Shown here in pieces: positions 49,601 through 60,773 of a stretch of DNA of 64,000 bases (positions are counted from its first letter, which is position 1; every line of letters begins with the position of its first letter). The notes under the pieces were generated by a model, which was not told where the DNA came from, searched no databases, and saw nothing but the letters and a program-made list of their open reading frames with translations. The DNA lies in contig NW_024037058.1 in the NCBI RefSeq assembly GCF_015706575.1, positions 7,503,806-7,567,805 on the forward strand, read 5' to 3'. The translations under genes and the position numbers were made by a program. Source of the stretch: Patiria miniata. Taxonomy: Eukaryota; Echinodermata; Asteroidea; Valvatida; Asterinidae.

Positions 49601-49936
49601 TGGATCTTTTTTTCTATCCCGTTGAAACCAAGGCACGAGGAGCTATACAAAAACGCTGACAAACTGGTACAAGCCATTCTAGTCGGGACCCACTGTCAGA
49701 ACAAGGAGAATCGTGAAGTCGCAGAGGAAAGCATCCGCAGGCTGGCCGAACACTTTGAGATGCAGTACATGGAGGTGAGTTCCCAGACGAACCATAACGT
49801 GGAATCCTGCTTCGAGACACTGGTGGACAAGATTATTGAGAAGCACGCGGAGAAGGTGAATGTGCTGCCCTACGAGGGGATTCAACTGAAGGAAGACCCA
49901 GATAAAAAATGGTCTTTCTCACAATGCTGTAAATAA
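43663..49936 (+). CDS. Rab39/Rab42-like small GTPase with altered catalytic motifs, complete, 3 exons
   Basis: Exons 43663-43894, 48879-48987, 49633-49936 join in phase to 645 nt, 214 aa, a normal Rab length. Order: P-loop GDAGTGKT (28-35), switch I with T54, DTAG (75-78), LLVFDLTNEVSFQH, G5-like EVSSQ (161-165), and C-terminal CCK with two prenylatable cysteines. Similarity to the Rab39/Rab42 branch is seen in the IRVAMVGDAGTGKTSLL start and the LTRSHYNNITGALLVFD block. Two departures: the catalytic glutamine after DTAG is leucine (L79), and the guanine-specificity motif N/HKxD is THCQ (133-136). A membrane-traffic role is inferred from the family; nucleotide cycling may be unusual. Poly(A) signal AATAAA near 50067. 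The first intron is 5 kb and full of repeats. Confidence 0.92.
44028..44100 (+). mobile_element. tRNA-like / SINE-head sequence
   Basis: CCAGCTCAGCCGATAGAGGG resembles an A-box/D-arm and GGTTGCGGGTTCGAATCTC is a B-box/T-arm, 35-40 bp apart, in Rab intron 1. The arms do not pair cleanly as an intact tRNA, so it is probably a tRNA-derived SINE head or tRNA pseudogene. Confidence 0.45.
45026..45212. mobile_element. pogo/Tigger-like MITE (187 bp)
   Basis: Ends CAGTCGAGTCTCGTTATAAC and the complementary ACGAGAGTCGACTG are flanked by TA on both sides (45024-45025 and 45213-45214). The CAGT...TCTCGTTATAAC terminus and TA target are typical of the pogo/Tigger branch of Tc1/mariner. Internally, TTTGTTATA and GAATTTTGTATTAA words repeat in both halves. 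No transposase. Confidence 0.85.
45600..48300 (+). mobile_element. Fossil DIRS-like (tyrosine-recombinase) retrotransposon in Rab intron 1
   Basis: Short stretches on the plus strand resemble parts of DIRS/Ngaro elements: an RNase H-end/linker block near 46990-47080 (RPHINLFAT) and, from about 47650 to 48240, pieces resembling the tyrosine-recombinase region. The element is broken in many places, truncated and old. Its 5' boundary is uncertain: repeated GCACAGGCTGCAAG-type words at 45.64-45.83 kb may be its first part. No terminal repeats were defined. Base composition is GC-richer than the flanking intron. Confidence 0.55.
47535..47563. repeat. Poly-C tract
   Basis: C-rich run inside the DIRS-like relic. 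Similar C-runs lie at 48487-48510 and a G-run at 48619-48632. Lengths may be assembly-sensitive. Confidence 0.85.
49060..49330. repeat. C-rich (CCCTCACCACTCAAATCCAC-type) tract in Rab intron 2
   Basis: Cytosine- and A/T-mixed low-complexity sequence with tandem AACCCACCCTC and CACCACTCAAATCCACCCTC units, especially at 49245-49325. Confidence 0.75.
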
Positions 49937-50312
49937 TTAAAGTTTAAATAATTGCCATGGTTCTTGTTGCCATTGCAAATGGTTGCTTAAGAGAATTTAA
50001 ATTTAAAAGAAAAATATCATGAGACAGTTTCCTCCATGTCTCACTGACTATCAGCCCAAGTCACCAAATAAAATTGTTATTCTTAAGAGGCATGGACAAC
50101 ATAAGTTTGCTGAAATTTTTATAGTTTTCAAAAGAATTGTTTTGTACCTTTATAGATAAAACATAGACATAATTAATGTATATAAAACCTGTGAGCTTAT
50201 CATTGCTATTTTCATAAAGAGGTATATTCTAGTGTGTGGAAGAAAATGGAATTTGATGGCAGTTTAACTCTGTCGACTTAATTAACTTAATTAGACAGGA
50301 TTAAAATGATTC

Positions 50313-50707
50313 ACATACAACATAGCATTAATTCGGGCGATTCACAATGCAGTGCGCCACCAAGAGTTTGCCATGGTGAGTTCATTTTTCCCAGAGCATT
50401 GTGGGAGATGGTCGACAAATTCACAGCACGAGACATTTGAAATTGTTAGTTTTTCCGGTCAGTGGTTTCGTAAGCGTATGATTCGAGGATCAGTTTGCCC
50501 ATTTCTTTTCTTGTTTTCAATATGGTATTTTTGGTAAGGCGGCAGAATGCTATGCCCCAATATATGGCATACATGTATTAGCTCAAGTTGTCTACCGACA
50601 CTCATTCAAATGGGCCATGACCATAAAGTTGAAAAATGGACTATCGTGGCAAACTCTTGGTGGCGCACTGCATTGTGAATCGCCCGAATTAATGCTATGT
50701 TGTATGT
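50313..50707. mobile_element. MITE with identical 61-bp terminal inverted repeats
   Basis: The arms 50313-50373 and 50647-50707 are exact complements over 61 bp as I read them (outer end ACATACAACATAGCATTAAT, inner end CAAGAGTTTGCCA). The interior is 273 bp without coding sequence. Perfect arms suggest recent insertion or recent arm conversion. No target duplication was obvious. Confidence 0.88.
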
Positions 50708-51259
50708 ATCAGCTTGTCATTTCCAATGGATGCTAAAAATTTCCAATTTTGAGCTGAAATTTAATATTCACTTTTCATATGCAAAGATTTTAATACTGAT
50801 GCAGCATTACTTGTAATCTTAATTGTGCCTTTTTGCAGGAAAGGGTACTATATTTTTTTAAATAAAGAGAAAATTCATAACTCTTTGGATAAGTAAATAG
50901 AGCCTGAAAGTTCACCTCTTAGTGGCAAGCTTCCGGAACAGTTGAATAGAAAATTAACGTGCGCAAATTCTAGAATTTGCATTTTTTTTTGGTACACTGA
51001 TTCCTTAAGAAAATCATCCCCAAGAAAGGCCTTTGTAAGATTGTTACTAACATGTCAATTTATGGGAACTGATAAATCGCTTGACGTGAAAGAGAAATAT
51101 TGTGCCAAGAATTGACCTCTCACTTCCAATAATCTACTATTACATACATGTAGATGAAAATTTATGAAATAAGTTTGTGGCGGTCATTAGATGAAAAATG
51201 AAAGTTAAATAGGAGACCAATATGTCTTTTAGGATTCACAATTTTTTAAATAAACTTAA

Positions 51260-51680
51260 AGGGAATATACAACATTTGTTTTTGCTGTAATTTTCAGAAA
51301 TGGATGGATTTGGGGTTAATATCTTATACAAATATTTGTTTCACTGACTTTTTAAAAGTTTTGTGTTCATAGATGCTGGAAAAACCAAGAAAACAATCAT
51401 GTTCATGAAGTCTGGTTCCCTGACCCCACTTAAGATGAAACGGAGCAATTTATAGACTTTGGGGAATTGTAAGGTCAGGAAACTAGCTAACTGGCTTGCA
51501 CCCGTTCCCTCGGCCGACCACGTTGGAAATTGGTACAAAAATACCACTTTTCTTGAAAATAATAGCACACCAGGTGCCGTGATTTTACAGGATACTTTAG
51601 ACTGTCATTCAGTAAAAGTTCAGTAAGGTATTTCATAATAATTCGGTATTTTTGATGTTTGTAAATGTTGTATATTCCCT
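51260..51680. mobile_element. TTAA-flanked MITE, copy 1
   Basis: Ends AGGGAATATACAACATTTG and the complementary AAATGTTGTATATTCCCT are flanked by TTAA on both sides (51256-51259, 51681-51684), the target signature of piggyBac-like transposons. A related copy lies at about 62182-62687 and shares AGAAATGGATGGATT, AGTTTTGTGTT and TACCACTTTTCTTGAAAAT-like blocks. No transposase. Confidence 0.85.
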
Positions 51681-52499
51681 TTAAAGGACTCATTAGCATA
51701 CGAAAAACATGAAGTGACCGCTGGTAGGGATCAAACTATCCAGACTTAAATTTAAAAACCATTGACTGTAGGTAGGTAAATCTTCGTGACGTTATAAATT
51801 CTCGATCTCACACAAGCATGTGATGTAAAAACAAACGTGACAAGAAAACCCAGGAACAAAAACCCAATCAAAAATGCATATAGGTGGGCTGGACAAGGAT
51901 TCCGGAAGCTTGCCACATGACCTTTTACATTCAGACTCTATTTCACATTCCTTATAATAATAGGGAAGTATTGGAAATTGCAACATTTTTCTCGTAGATC
52001 TTATGCAGTTAGAGAGTAATGTTTTTGCACATGCTTTTGTACCTAGGATTGGCATGATGATTAAACCTCTTGTGTATTCAGTAATAAATAAAAATAAAAA
52101 GGGATACCCTCTTAAACACCTGCAGTGCAGAAAAAGTAGTACAAATGAGGCATTTCAGTTAGAGAAAATGTTTAATTATTTAATCTGCCAAAAGGCTGTT
52201 TGTTATTCATAACATTTAACCCATCACTTTCTCTGTCATAAAAAGGAAACACTTGGAATACTTTTGTATATTTCATACTGAAATTGTGTGATTAGTTAGC
52301 TGAAATATTTTTAAAAGAAAAAAAATCCCTCTTTATTTTAAAATTGATAGTATTTTATTTTATATCATAAAAAAAAAAAGAAACATGGAGTACATTGAAT
52401 GTACCTATATAATTTATGTCTTGAAATCCCTGGAATTGGCCCCGAAACACGGATTTATGTGCCAAAATATGTTTATAAATAGTTGTAAACAGTTTCCCT

Positions 52500-52750
52500 A
52501 AGCATCAAATGTTGCTCAGCCCCCCCCCCCCCCTCCCTTCATGCAATTACTATGTCTGTCCGTATGTACAAATGTATGTATGTAGTATGGATGTACCGTA
52601 TTTTGGTATAAAGTTTGTAAAATTGGCGTCCAGTTAATACCAATTAGAACCAAACTTGAATCATGGATGCAACATAAAAATCTTCATATGATAATGAAGT
52701 TAAAGGTCACACACCAAGGTCAAAGGTCATCTGAGGTCAAGTTGTAAAAT
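52500..52750. other. Poly-C run and AGGTCA-rich repeat fragment
   Basis: A C-run at 52519-52532 is followed by GTTAAAGGTCACACACCAAG and GTCAAAGGTCATCTGAGGTC, several AGGTCA half-sites in one direction. Similar words occur at 55165-55345 and 62030-62100, so this is more likely repeat-derived than a regulatory element. Confidence 0.45.
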
Positions 52751-53410
52751 AGGTTTAACGTGTTAAATTGGTCTCATTTGAAAAGTTGACGTCCAATTGG
52801 AACCAACCTTGCCACTACATAATTTGGTGATTTGTTAAATACTTAATGATTTATTGTTATTTCTAGACCTGTGAAATGTAAGCATATGTAAATCATTGGT
52901 GTTTTTGGTACATGTAATGTATGTATTCAGAATTGTGCTGATTTTAAAGATTTTTAAGAATATCTGCAGATGCAATTTTAGTTACATTTCAATTTTATTT
53001 AAACAATCAGACAAAATGAAATTTCAGGGAACAAATTCTACTTTTATCAATGTCCAGTAGATAAGACTTTTTGACGGCTGTGCTGAACTACCCCCTCTAG
53101 TGGTAAGATTGTGACAGTTTATATACATGTATCTATAGGCATATTATTAAGGTGCAGAATTTGTCAACTTTTGCACTCAATCATTTGGAAAGCTGGTGTT
53201 GTAGTAACAAAATCTGCTTTAGTAACAAATAATAACAACGTTAGTATGTATTGTTTGAAAGCAAAGTTTTGAAACTGCACAGTTGAGAACAAGGGGAATT
53301 TTGAAATGATGTATTGTGAATATTTGGAGTACTTTAGTAAATATTAATTCTTTAATTAATTATTTATTACAAGTAAAGGATTACAACATTTTGGATTTTT
53401 GAGCATTAAT

Positions 53411-54044
53411 AAGGGAATAAATATGGTATGGTATATAACATGGGAGGTATTTAACATTTTGTTTAAGACCGGTGGGAGTCTGGATGGGTAATTTTCACCC
53501 ATCCAGACTCCCACCGGTCTTAAACAGAGTGTTTAATACTGACCAGACACATATTTATTCCCATTCATAAATACCTTTTCGGTCAAACAAACAAATCTTT
53601 TTAGTCCAAAAATCAAAACAAGTCAAAAACTAGAGCCAATTATTTTGTTCAACAATTTTACTTCATGTTTTACGAAACGCCCCTCTGACTATAATATGGA
53701 ATGCCCCTCCACAACTCGTTACCTTATAAGGATATCGGCATGCGCGCCGCAAGTACTGCGCGATGTCATGCAAAACGCAGCTGTGCTGGTGTAGCGTAAA
53801 TTTCGGATCATGAAATCACTGATTCACTGGTAGTATTGCGCATGCATACGTGAGGAATGTGAACGTTCAACCAAGATGAAACGTTAAAAGGCACCGGATT
53901 TCATGGGAGTCCAAATTTCATGTGACACTGGAAAAGTGTTTAAGACCAGCTAGCCATGTCTTTATCATCCGTTTAAGACCGGCCATGTGAAGGGGTCTCT
54001 ACCAATGGGAATGGGTAAACTGTCTGAGGTATTTATGAATGACT
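53411..54044 (+). mobile_element. Hairpin-plus-tail repeat, copy B
   Basis: Same plan as copy A at 7931. There is a 162-bp hairpin (53412-53573, arms containing AGTCTGGATGGGT and its complement), then CATTCATAAATACC. The tail carries TGTGAACGTTCAACCA, GACCAGCTAGCCATGTC and TTATCATCCG and ends in GGTATTTATGAATG. The arm motif TTTAAGACCGG recurs twice in the tail (about 53938 and 53971). Copies A and B differ in the hairpin's inner sequence but agree along the tail. Confidence 0.82.
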
Positions 54045-55164
54045 ATAAATAAGTTCAAAAATAAGTTAATATTAAAGTTTGTACCCCGACCAGCAGAAAA
54101 TTGCTGGTGTGTAATATTTGTTGTTACAACTCTGTGAAAATAGTGAAATATTGGCTGTAAATTATGGACAGAATATTATGGCAATAAAAGCAATGCTTGC
54201 GAGTATAGTTAAAACGAACACACAACAGACCTTAGTATTATAAACCATTCAGCTGTGCAAGTACAAATATGAAGCATTCACTACTGAGTGGCTACTCAAA
54301 ACTTTAAAAATTCCAAATTGATTTTGACATGATTTTCCACGCAAGGCAACTTCAGACTTCAAACTTCGAGAAAATCTCCTTTTTTATCAGCCAGAACCAA
54401 TCGAATCAAGCATATTTTCTGAAAAAGAATTGTTTCATTTTCCAAAAATGGTTTATTCAAGAGATTTCCAGCAAATTTTAAAAAGAGAGAAAAACGTAAG
54501 TGATTTTGATACTTTTGTCTGCAGCGCAACGGCTGGAACTCGCTCACTGACTGAAAATCTTTGACCCAGCACAGAATACGTCACACAAAATTGATTAACG
54601 CGCGTGTAGTTGGGTCATAAGTAAGTGCACGTGCTATCCGGAACAAGGCAAACGGTCGTTCGTTGGCGAATTTTCTAAAATTAGAGACTTTACAACTTAT
54701 TTTGATTCAACAAGCATTCCATGGAAGAGTTTGCACGACTGTAGTGTATGAACAAAATATTCGAAATCACACGGTACAAGTGATATACCGAGGATTAATT
54801 AATCGTCGATTCGCAGCTCCCGCAATTTTCTACAAACCGTCCAAACATGTCAAAGTGTGAGTCGGAAATGTGGCCAAAATTCCTCTTCTAAAGATTTTAT
54901 CGGAAATATCTTTGTGTATCAAGGAGCTTACATTTTCCTTTTCAAAATGCACATCGTCAGAAAAAAAAAGATTGGAGACTAATCCAAAAGAGGTAGGCCC
55001 TAGGTTTTTATTTGAAGCTATCCGGAACTAGGAAAAATCCGGAACTAGGAAAACGACTGTACTTCATTTTTACTGCACTGCAGCATCACATCCCAGGGGC
55101 GACGTTGTCCGAGTAACTAGGACTCTACGAATCGCTTTTTTTTTACTTTTGGACATGGTCGGGC

Positions 55165-55350
55165 GAGGTCAAGGTCACCGTGGTGAGTTTAAGGTAAATG
55201 GTTTCCGGATGATAACTTGAGTCAGAAATGAGATTTTGGTGTCTAAGCATTGGTACAGGCATGTGGGGATTGTTTCTGGGGTCAAAGGTCAAGGTCACCA
55301 TGTTGAGTTAAAGGTTTCCAGATGATAACTTGACTCTGGCTGAGGGGTTT
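55165..55350. repeat. Two diverged direct repeats with GGTCAAGGTCACC
   Basis: GTCAAGGTCACCGTGGTGAG, GGTTTCCGGATGATAACTTG at about 55168-55220 recur as GTCAAGGTCACCATGTTGAG, GGTTTCCAGATGATAACTTG at 55288-55342. This is a common repeat-type sequence just upstream of the tectonic exons. Confidence 0.65.
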
Positions 55351-55780
55351 CAACAGCAACGCTGTTATTTTTTCATGAGATCTTGCTTTAATACAGCAAT
55401 TTCAACTCTTTGCTTGGGCCTTGGAATTCCAAGCACAGTCTTGTGTACAACTTCTGCATGAAGAGGATTCCTGTTAGGAATGGCTTGCTGCTGTGCATGC
55501 AGGTTTTCTCAACAATAGTTTGTTCCAAATGGGCACATGTTCCCAATTGGGAACAACATTTTTGACCAGAAAGGCTTGGGAGAAAAATACAAAAAAGTAC
55601 AAATGTACATAAAATTTTTTGACAGAACCTTGTCTGTGATCATTAGCCTGATAATTGTGAACATTGTAATTATGATGATAATGGGAACTTGGCTATAATA
55701 TATTTCCAAGAAAGTTAATAATTAAAAAAGAACGTTCCACTGAGAGCATTTAACAAGCTTTTTCTCTCTGAAATTCACAG

Positions 55781-58700
55781 ATAATGCAACAACCGGCCAA
55801 ATGGACATTATAACAAATGCAACCTTATTACCCAACACCACTTCTCCAGGAACGGCGTCGCCCACACCTACCGCGCCCATTCCTGCCACGTCCGCACCTG
55901 CCACGTCTGCAACTGCCACGCCCATACCCACCACACCTGACCCAATCATAACTGAATCCCCCACCGTCGTGCCCCTTCCTACCAGCGTACCTTTTCCAGC
56001 CAAGACACGGCCACGTGGGTCCTGGCCCAGCCGCAGATCGTGTTCCAAGAGGGCGACGCGGCGAAAGCGTTGGACATCCGACTGCGTAATGCTGGGAGGG
56101 GTTTCCAGGGCGGCCTGCTGGTGCGATGCTGCTCCACGCCTGATTTGAACACGAGCCCCAAGTACACAGACTTGTCTAGCTCAGTCGTAGCCAGGATGGA
56201 AGTGGCTGCGGCTAGGTCCATTAACTGGACCAGTGCTACAGGTAAGAATGAAACAAAGAAACAGGAATTTCTTTGCCCGAGTACGGCTGATCTCCCTTGT
56301 CTATGACTATGGCTATCTCCACTGCATACAGTGGTAAAAAGAGAAGATGTAGTCACAAAAGTTCCTGATTCAATTTTGAGGTGACCTCTAATCTCCTTTC
56401 TCCTTGTTTTATTGGCAGACGCAATATGATAAGATTGGAATAGAAATCTATGGGTCTGTTTTGTAATTGAAAATGTACATATGTCAAGTAATATTCACTC
56501 TTGTGTTCTTATTACACCCTGCTGTATCCAGATGGACTTGGATAGCCATGTTTTTAACCTTTTTACCAAGTCCAACGGTCACTGTTAGAGAGTGATGCTT
56601 GTCCGATATGCCGCTTATATGATTTTGCGTCTGCGTCAACCCTTATAAAAAGGAAAATTGAGGTAAGAGGTCATGCAAAAAAATTCTTCGGGGTCTGACT
56701 TCATGACATGTTAAAGTCAGGGGTTCACCCTAACTTGTTCTTTTCACAAGTCCGCAATTTTGGTTAGGGACACTGACAAGTATCCGTACTAACTGACTGT
56801 ATAAAAACTGCCAGCATGCCAGGGGGATTGCGCAAGGTTTACTTGCATTATTTTTGTATTTTACAGTCCACTGTTCCTTTGTGTTTTTTTATCACTAGCT
56901 CTGTACAGAAGATGACATTGTGGCTTTCAGCTGTATTTCTGGGATACCCGGCGGCAATTGTACCAAACAGCACGCTTATAATTGCTCTAGCGAGGATATC
57001 TACCGACCGGACTATTTCCCATTCCTCTGTGTGCAAACGGACAATAGCCCTTTCCTACGCCTGTACTACACTGCCAGATCTGGTGCGCGGGATGCCGCAG
57101 GTTATAACACCCTCAAAGCCACGCCTTCAGACATTCAGGGTACGACAAGCTTTGAAGATACCCAGCAACGTTCGTTGGACTTCCACAAACGACTGAATCT
57201 CCTACAATGGAATCTCCAACAACCAATGCGCAGACAACACAAGGCCAGACGACTACCGATACACCAACAACCCAATCAGATCTGACCAAGGACTCCGGCA
57301 TCGTGACCACAGACTCGCCCATCGGCAGCACCAACCAAACCAACACCACTCTACCCTTCACCCAGCATTTTGCCGTCACGTTTATTCACCTCCCGACGCC
57401 CCTCACTGACCCCGCCCCCGTCGATCCACCGGAAGTCAGCACCCAAAAAACTCTTTCAGGGAATCCCGGCTATATCACCGGCGAGCGGGTCTTGACGGGT
57501 CTTGCTGTCTACAACTCGCTGGTCGAGTGCAACGACACGGGTGATTGCGCACCTGTGGATCCTCCTCAGCCTGGTGACTTTGTCCGTATCGATGATGCAG
57601 GGGCCAACAGACTGAGAGTCTGGGTACCAGGTAGGTCCACATCTATTCTATTTTAAACTTTATGCATTGCCAAGTTTCATGGAGCTTTCAAGCAGATCAT
57701 ATGACTGTGCAAATTTACTTGCAGCTCCAAGCAGTCTTTTTTTCCACAGATTAACTCATGTTTTTTGTAATTTTGTTAAGTACTTATCTTTAATCACGAA
57801 TTAAGCTAGCTGATATTCAACATGGTATCATAGCAAACTATTTAGAAGATCCCAAACACTTAAAGTGACTTTTCATGCTTGCATCATCGCCAAATATTCA
57901 GGCAAGCCCCAAAACATAAAACTGTCTTTTTGTTCACTTATATGACCGGGTTCTTAAACTACACAGTTGCCATATTTTATTGACAAGAACAAAACAACTT
58001 TATGTGCTTAATATCAAGTGTATGCAATCTCTTTATTTCCCTACTATTTCTGTAGGTCCAGGGAGTCTGTGTTCCCAATCCAGCCTGGCCGATGTCACGT
58101 TTGGCGAGGACCACACCTCTGGTTGCATACTCAGGCTAGGCTGGACCCGCCTCAGCAACTGCACTACGCTACGGGAGGCCATGCTGGCCGAGCTGCAGAC
58201 CACGGTGGCAGCAGACAGGATCGGCAAGGTCGGCAACGCAAACACCTCAATCGAAAACAACTGGGCCCCCATTTTCAAGTAAGTCTTGTCAAATTAGTAT
58301 CTTCAACATAAGGCAAGTTCAATCAAGGACCATAGTTAACCATAGTTCAACTAACCACGGATCCTACACACAAGGATGAACGACTGTTCTGAGCTCCAGT
58401 ACAATATGCATTGAGCGGAGTTATCTTAGTAATGGGTTGGACACGTGATAACAGGCATTATACCTGTTGGCATGTTAATGGCGAATGTTCCAGGTGTGTT
58501 GTTCTGTCGGGTTTTTGTTGGCATGACATCTAAAACGGAAGTATTCATAAAACTGTAAGCAAAACCACTCCATATGTAACAAACTTGTTCAAAAATTGTT
58601 TTAAAAAATAAATACTTTGGGATATAACAGATGGTATTGTGCACTTTTTGTCATCATAGATGAGTCTAACCAGGAGTTTGGCCGAGTCGTTAATCCTTGT

Positions 58701-60492
58701 TTGTAGGATCCTTGAACTAACTCTGATTGAATGGGATGCTTGTCAACCATGGTTGGACTTGTCTCGTTGGCTATTCAGGACCAGCCTACTGCTGTGAAAT
58801 TCTAAAATCTAAAACTGTTTTAAAAATTATTTCTCAATACCCTTCCCCATCAGCTCTGAGGAAGATGACATCCCAACTGAACCTCCACCGACGACAGTTG
58901 CCATGACAACAAATGAGCAGACAACACCAGAGTTCTTCAACGAGACGCAGCCCAGTCCCATCGACCTCCTGCAGGGATTGTGTTACGAGGTACCGACAGC
59001 GGTCAACATTGAGATCCTGTACGCAAAAGCTGGCGAATACGGCTCGGTCGTCCAACGTGAGATCTTGGCAGCATACATAAGGTACGTCTCAGGCCCGAGC
59101 TGTATTTATTTAGTACTCTAGATTTTACCTTTTATACCCCAGAATGGCCAGGTTTATTTAAACTTTTCACAGCCACAGGGAGTGATTTGTCCAGTATATC
59201 TTGACCATAACCAATTTTGTGACCCTCCGTCCACAAGCCAGTCACTTGGACCAATTTTATTAAACGGGGGTTTTGGGCTCATTGGAAAGGATATTGAATT
59301 GCTTTCCAATGCTGTTAGCCGTGAGGCATAGGAACAGAATTGCGCATTTTGTGATAAAACTTGAAACTTGGCATGTGAGGTCTTCATACCATGACAAAAG
59401 AGGCACCCCAAGCTCATCCAGGTTTAAAGACATCTGCATAGTTTTCAGTTCAAATGACAAACAATTTTTTTCTTTTTTTCATTAATGTCATTTTCAATTC
59501 ACGTTTATGTCTGTGAGTGATATATTTGTCATATCCGCCGTCAATGACAAGTTAATGTTTCACTCTATCCTGCCACCGACACTTAATATTTCGTATTTTT
59601 CGGTAAACTTGAGAGGCTTGAGTAGAGCATTTTCTTCAGCGTGAAAATCATTTTATGACCATTTATTTGATGATTATTATTATAATTTATGATATCCACA
59701 GATACACCAGGTCTACCGTTAAGCTGAATTGCATTGGAGCCGATGGTTTTGCTTGTCATCTGGATCAAACCTCCAACGAAACCACAGACTGGGTCCAGTC
59801 CTTTCCAGTTGCCAGCACTGTCACCTTTATGTAAGTTCCCCCAAAATATTTTTCGAATCACATTAAAAAAAAAAACCAGAACCATTGTTTGATGAACAGA
59901 ACACAGACTTTTCTGCATTTAAAAAAAATACTTGTAAAAAATACTATGCCAAAATTTTGCTTAAGAAGAAAATGTAAACAGTTTATAAATTAATTAAAAA
60001 AATTAGGTGATGACGTCACTTCAGATTTTGCACACCAATATAACAGTACCTGCCCGCCAAGTCTCAAGACAATTGGATTTGTCCTTTTGTCCTTGGCATT
60101 TTTGATGATGTCATCATGATGTCAATCACGTCACCACAAGTCTGCAAGTTATTCGCTCACAAGTTATCCGCTATTCAAGCAATCTTTTGGACCAAGACAT
60201 TTTTTGGTAATAAACTGTTAATTCCCTTGTATTTGTGACTTGACTTGCGATTTGTCTTTTGATTGTTCTGTGATTGACGCTGTTACTCTTCTTTTTGTCT
60301 TTATCCAGCCTTACTGAGCGTCAAAGCGCGAGACGCTGTGACTATGACCAGTGTGACGAGGAGATGCTGTTTCTGCTGTCGCTGCGTTTCCAGGGGGACT
60401 CGCGGACGTACACGGTTGCCATGTTAATGATTGTTGTCTTGCTCACCTTAGCGTATTTTGCCATTACTAAACCTGGGTCGTTTATCATCTAA
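55781..60492 (+). CDS. TCTN2: Tectonic-2 (TCTN2), first exon not found, two frame discontinuities
   Basis: Exons: 55781-56241, 56909-57630, 58056-58278, 58854-59081, 59702-59830, 60309-60492, all with GT-AG junctions and compatible phases. Family matches: PDYFPFLCVQ, LSGNPGYITGERV, VTFGEDHTSGCILRLGW, LCYEVPTAVNIEILYAKAG, and a C-terminal membrane segment (MLMIVVLLTLAYFAI) four to ten residues from the end, as in tectonic-2. Tectonic-2 is a membrane/luminal part of the ciliary transition-zone (MKS/B9) complex required for Hedgehog signalling. The signal-peptide exon must lie upstream (the first exon seen opens in phase 1). Within the first exon the frame changes near 55990-56000, and within the second near 57150-57205, without room for a normal intron. 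A Thr/Pro-rich, mucin-like stretch begins the protein and another lies at about 57205-57350. Confidence 0.88.
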
Positions 60493-60773
60493 CCAAAAGC
60501 CAAAATGCTTTAATACAAGCCAAAAATTATCTGAGTTGAGTTAAGACCTCCGATTTAAAACTTAGCATCTATTCTTAGGGATTCCAATGGCAAATTTCAT
60601 GAAAATCATCTTGTCTAGAACTGGAGGCAATGCAACCATCGTTTATTGGATTAACAATGACCTTGATCTTTGCCTCATGACATTTGCCATGTTGCCCCTT
60701 CATCAGTAGGATACTTTAATAGGCTTACACTAGCTATGCACCTACCAAGTTTCATGACAATACATCATGTCTA

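Noticed and set aside
50352-50537. ATG followed by a hydrophobic stretch and a GTAAGG donor as a tectonic-2 signal-peptide exon
   Set aside because: It lies inside the MITE at 50313-50707 and its phase (2) does not fit the phase-1 start of the 55781 exon.
52690-55345. AGGTCA direct repeats as nuclear-receptor response elements
   Set aside because: The same words recur in diverged repeat copies at several places, so repeat origin is the simpler reading.
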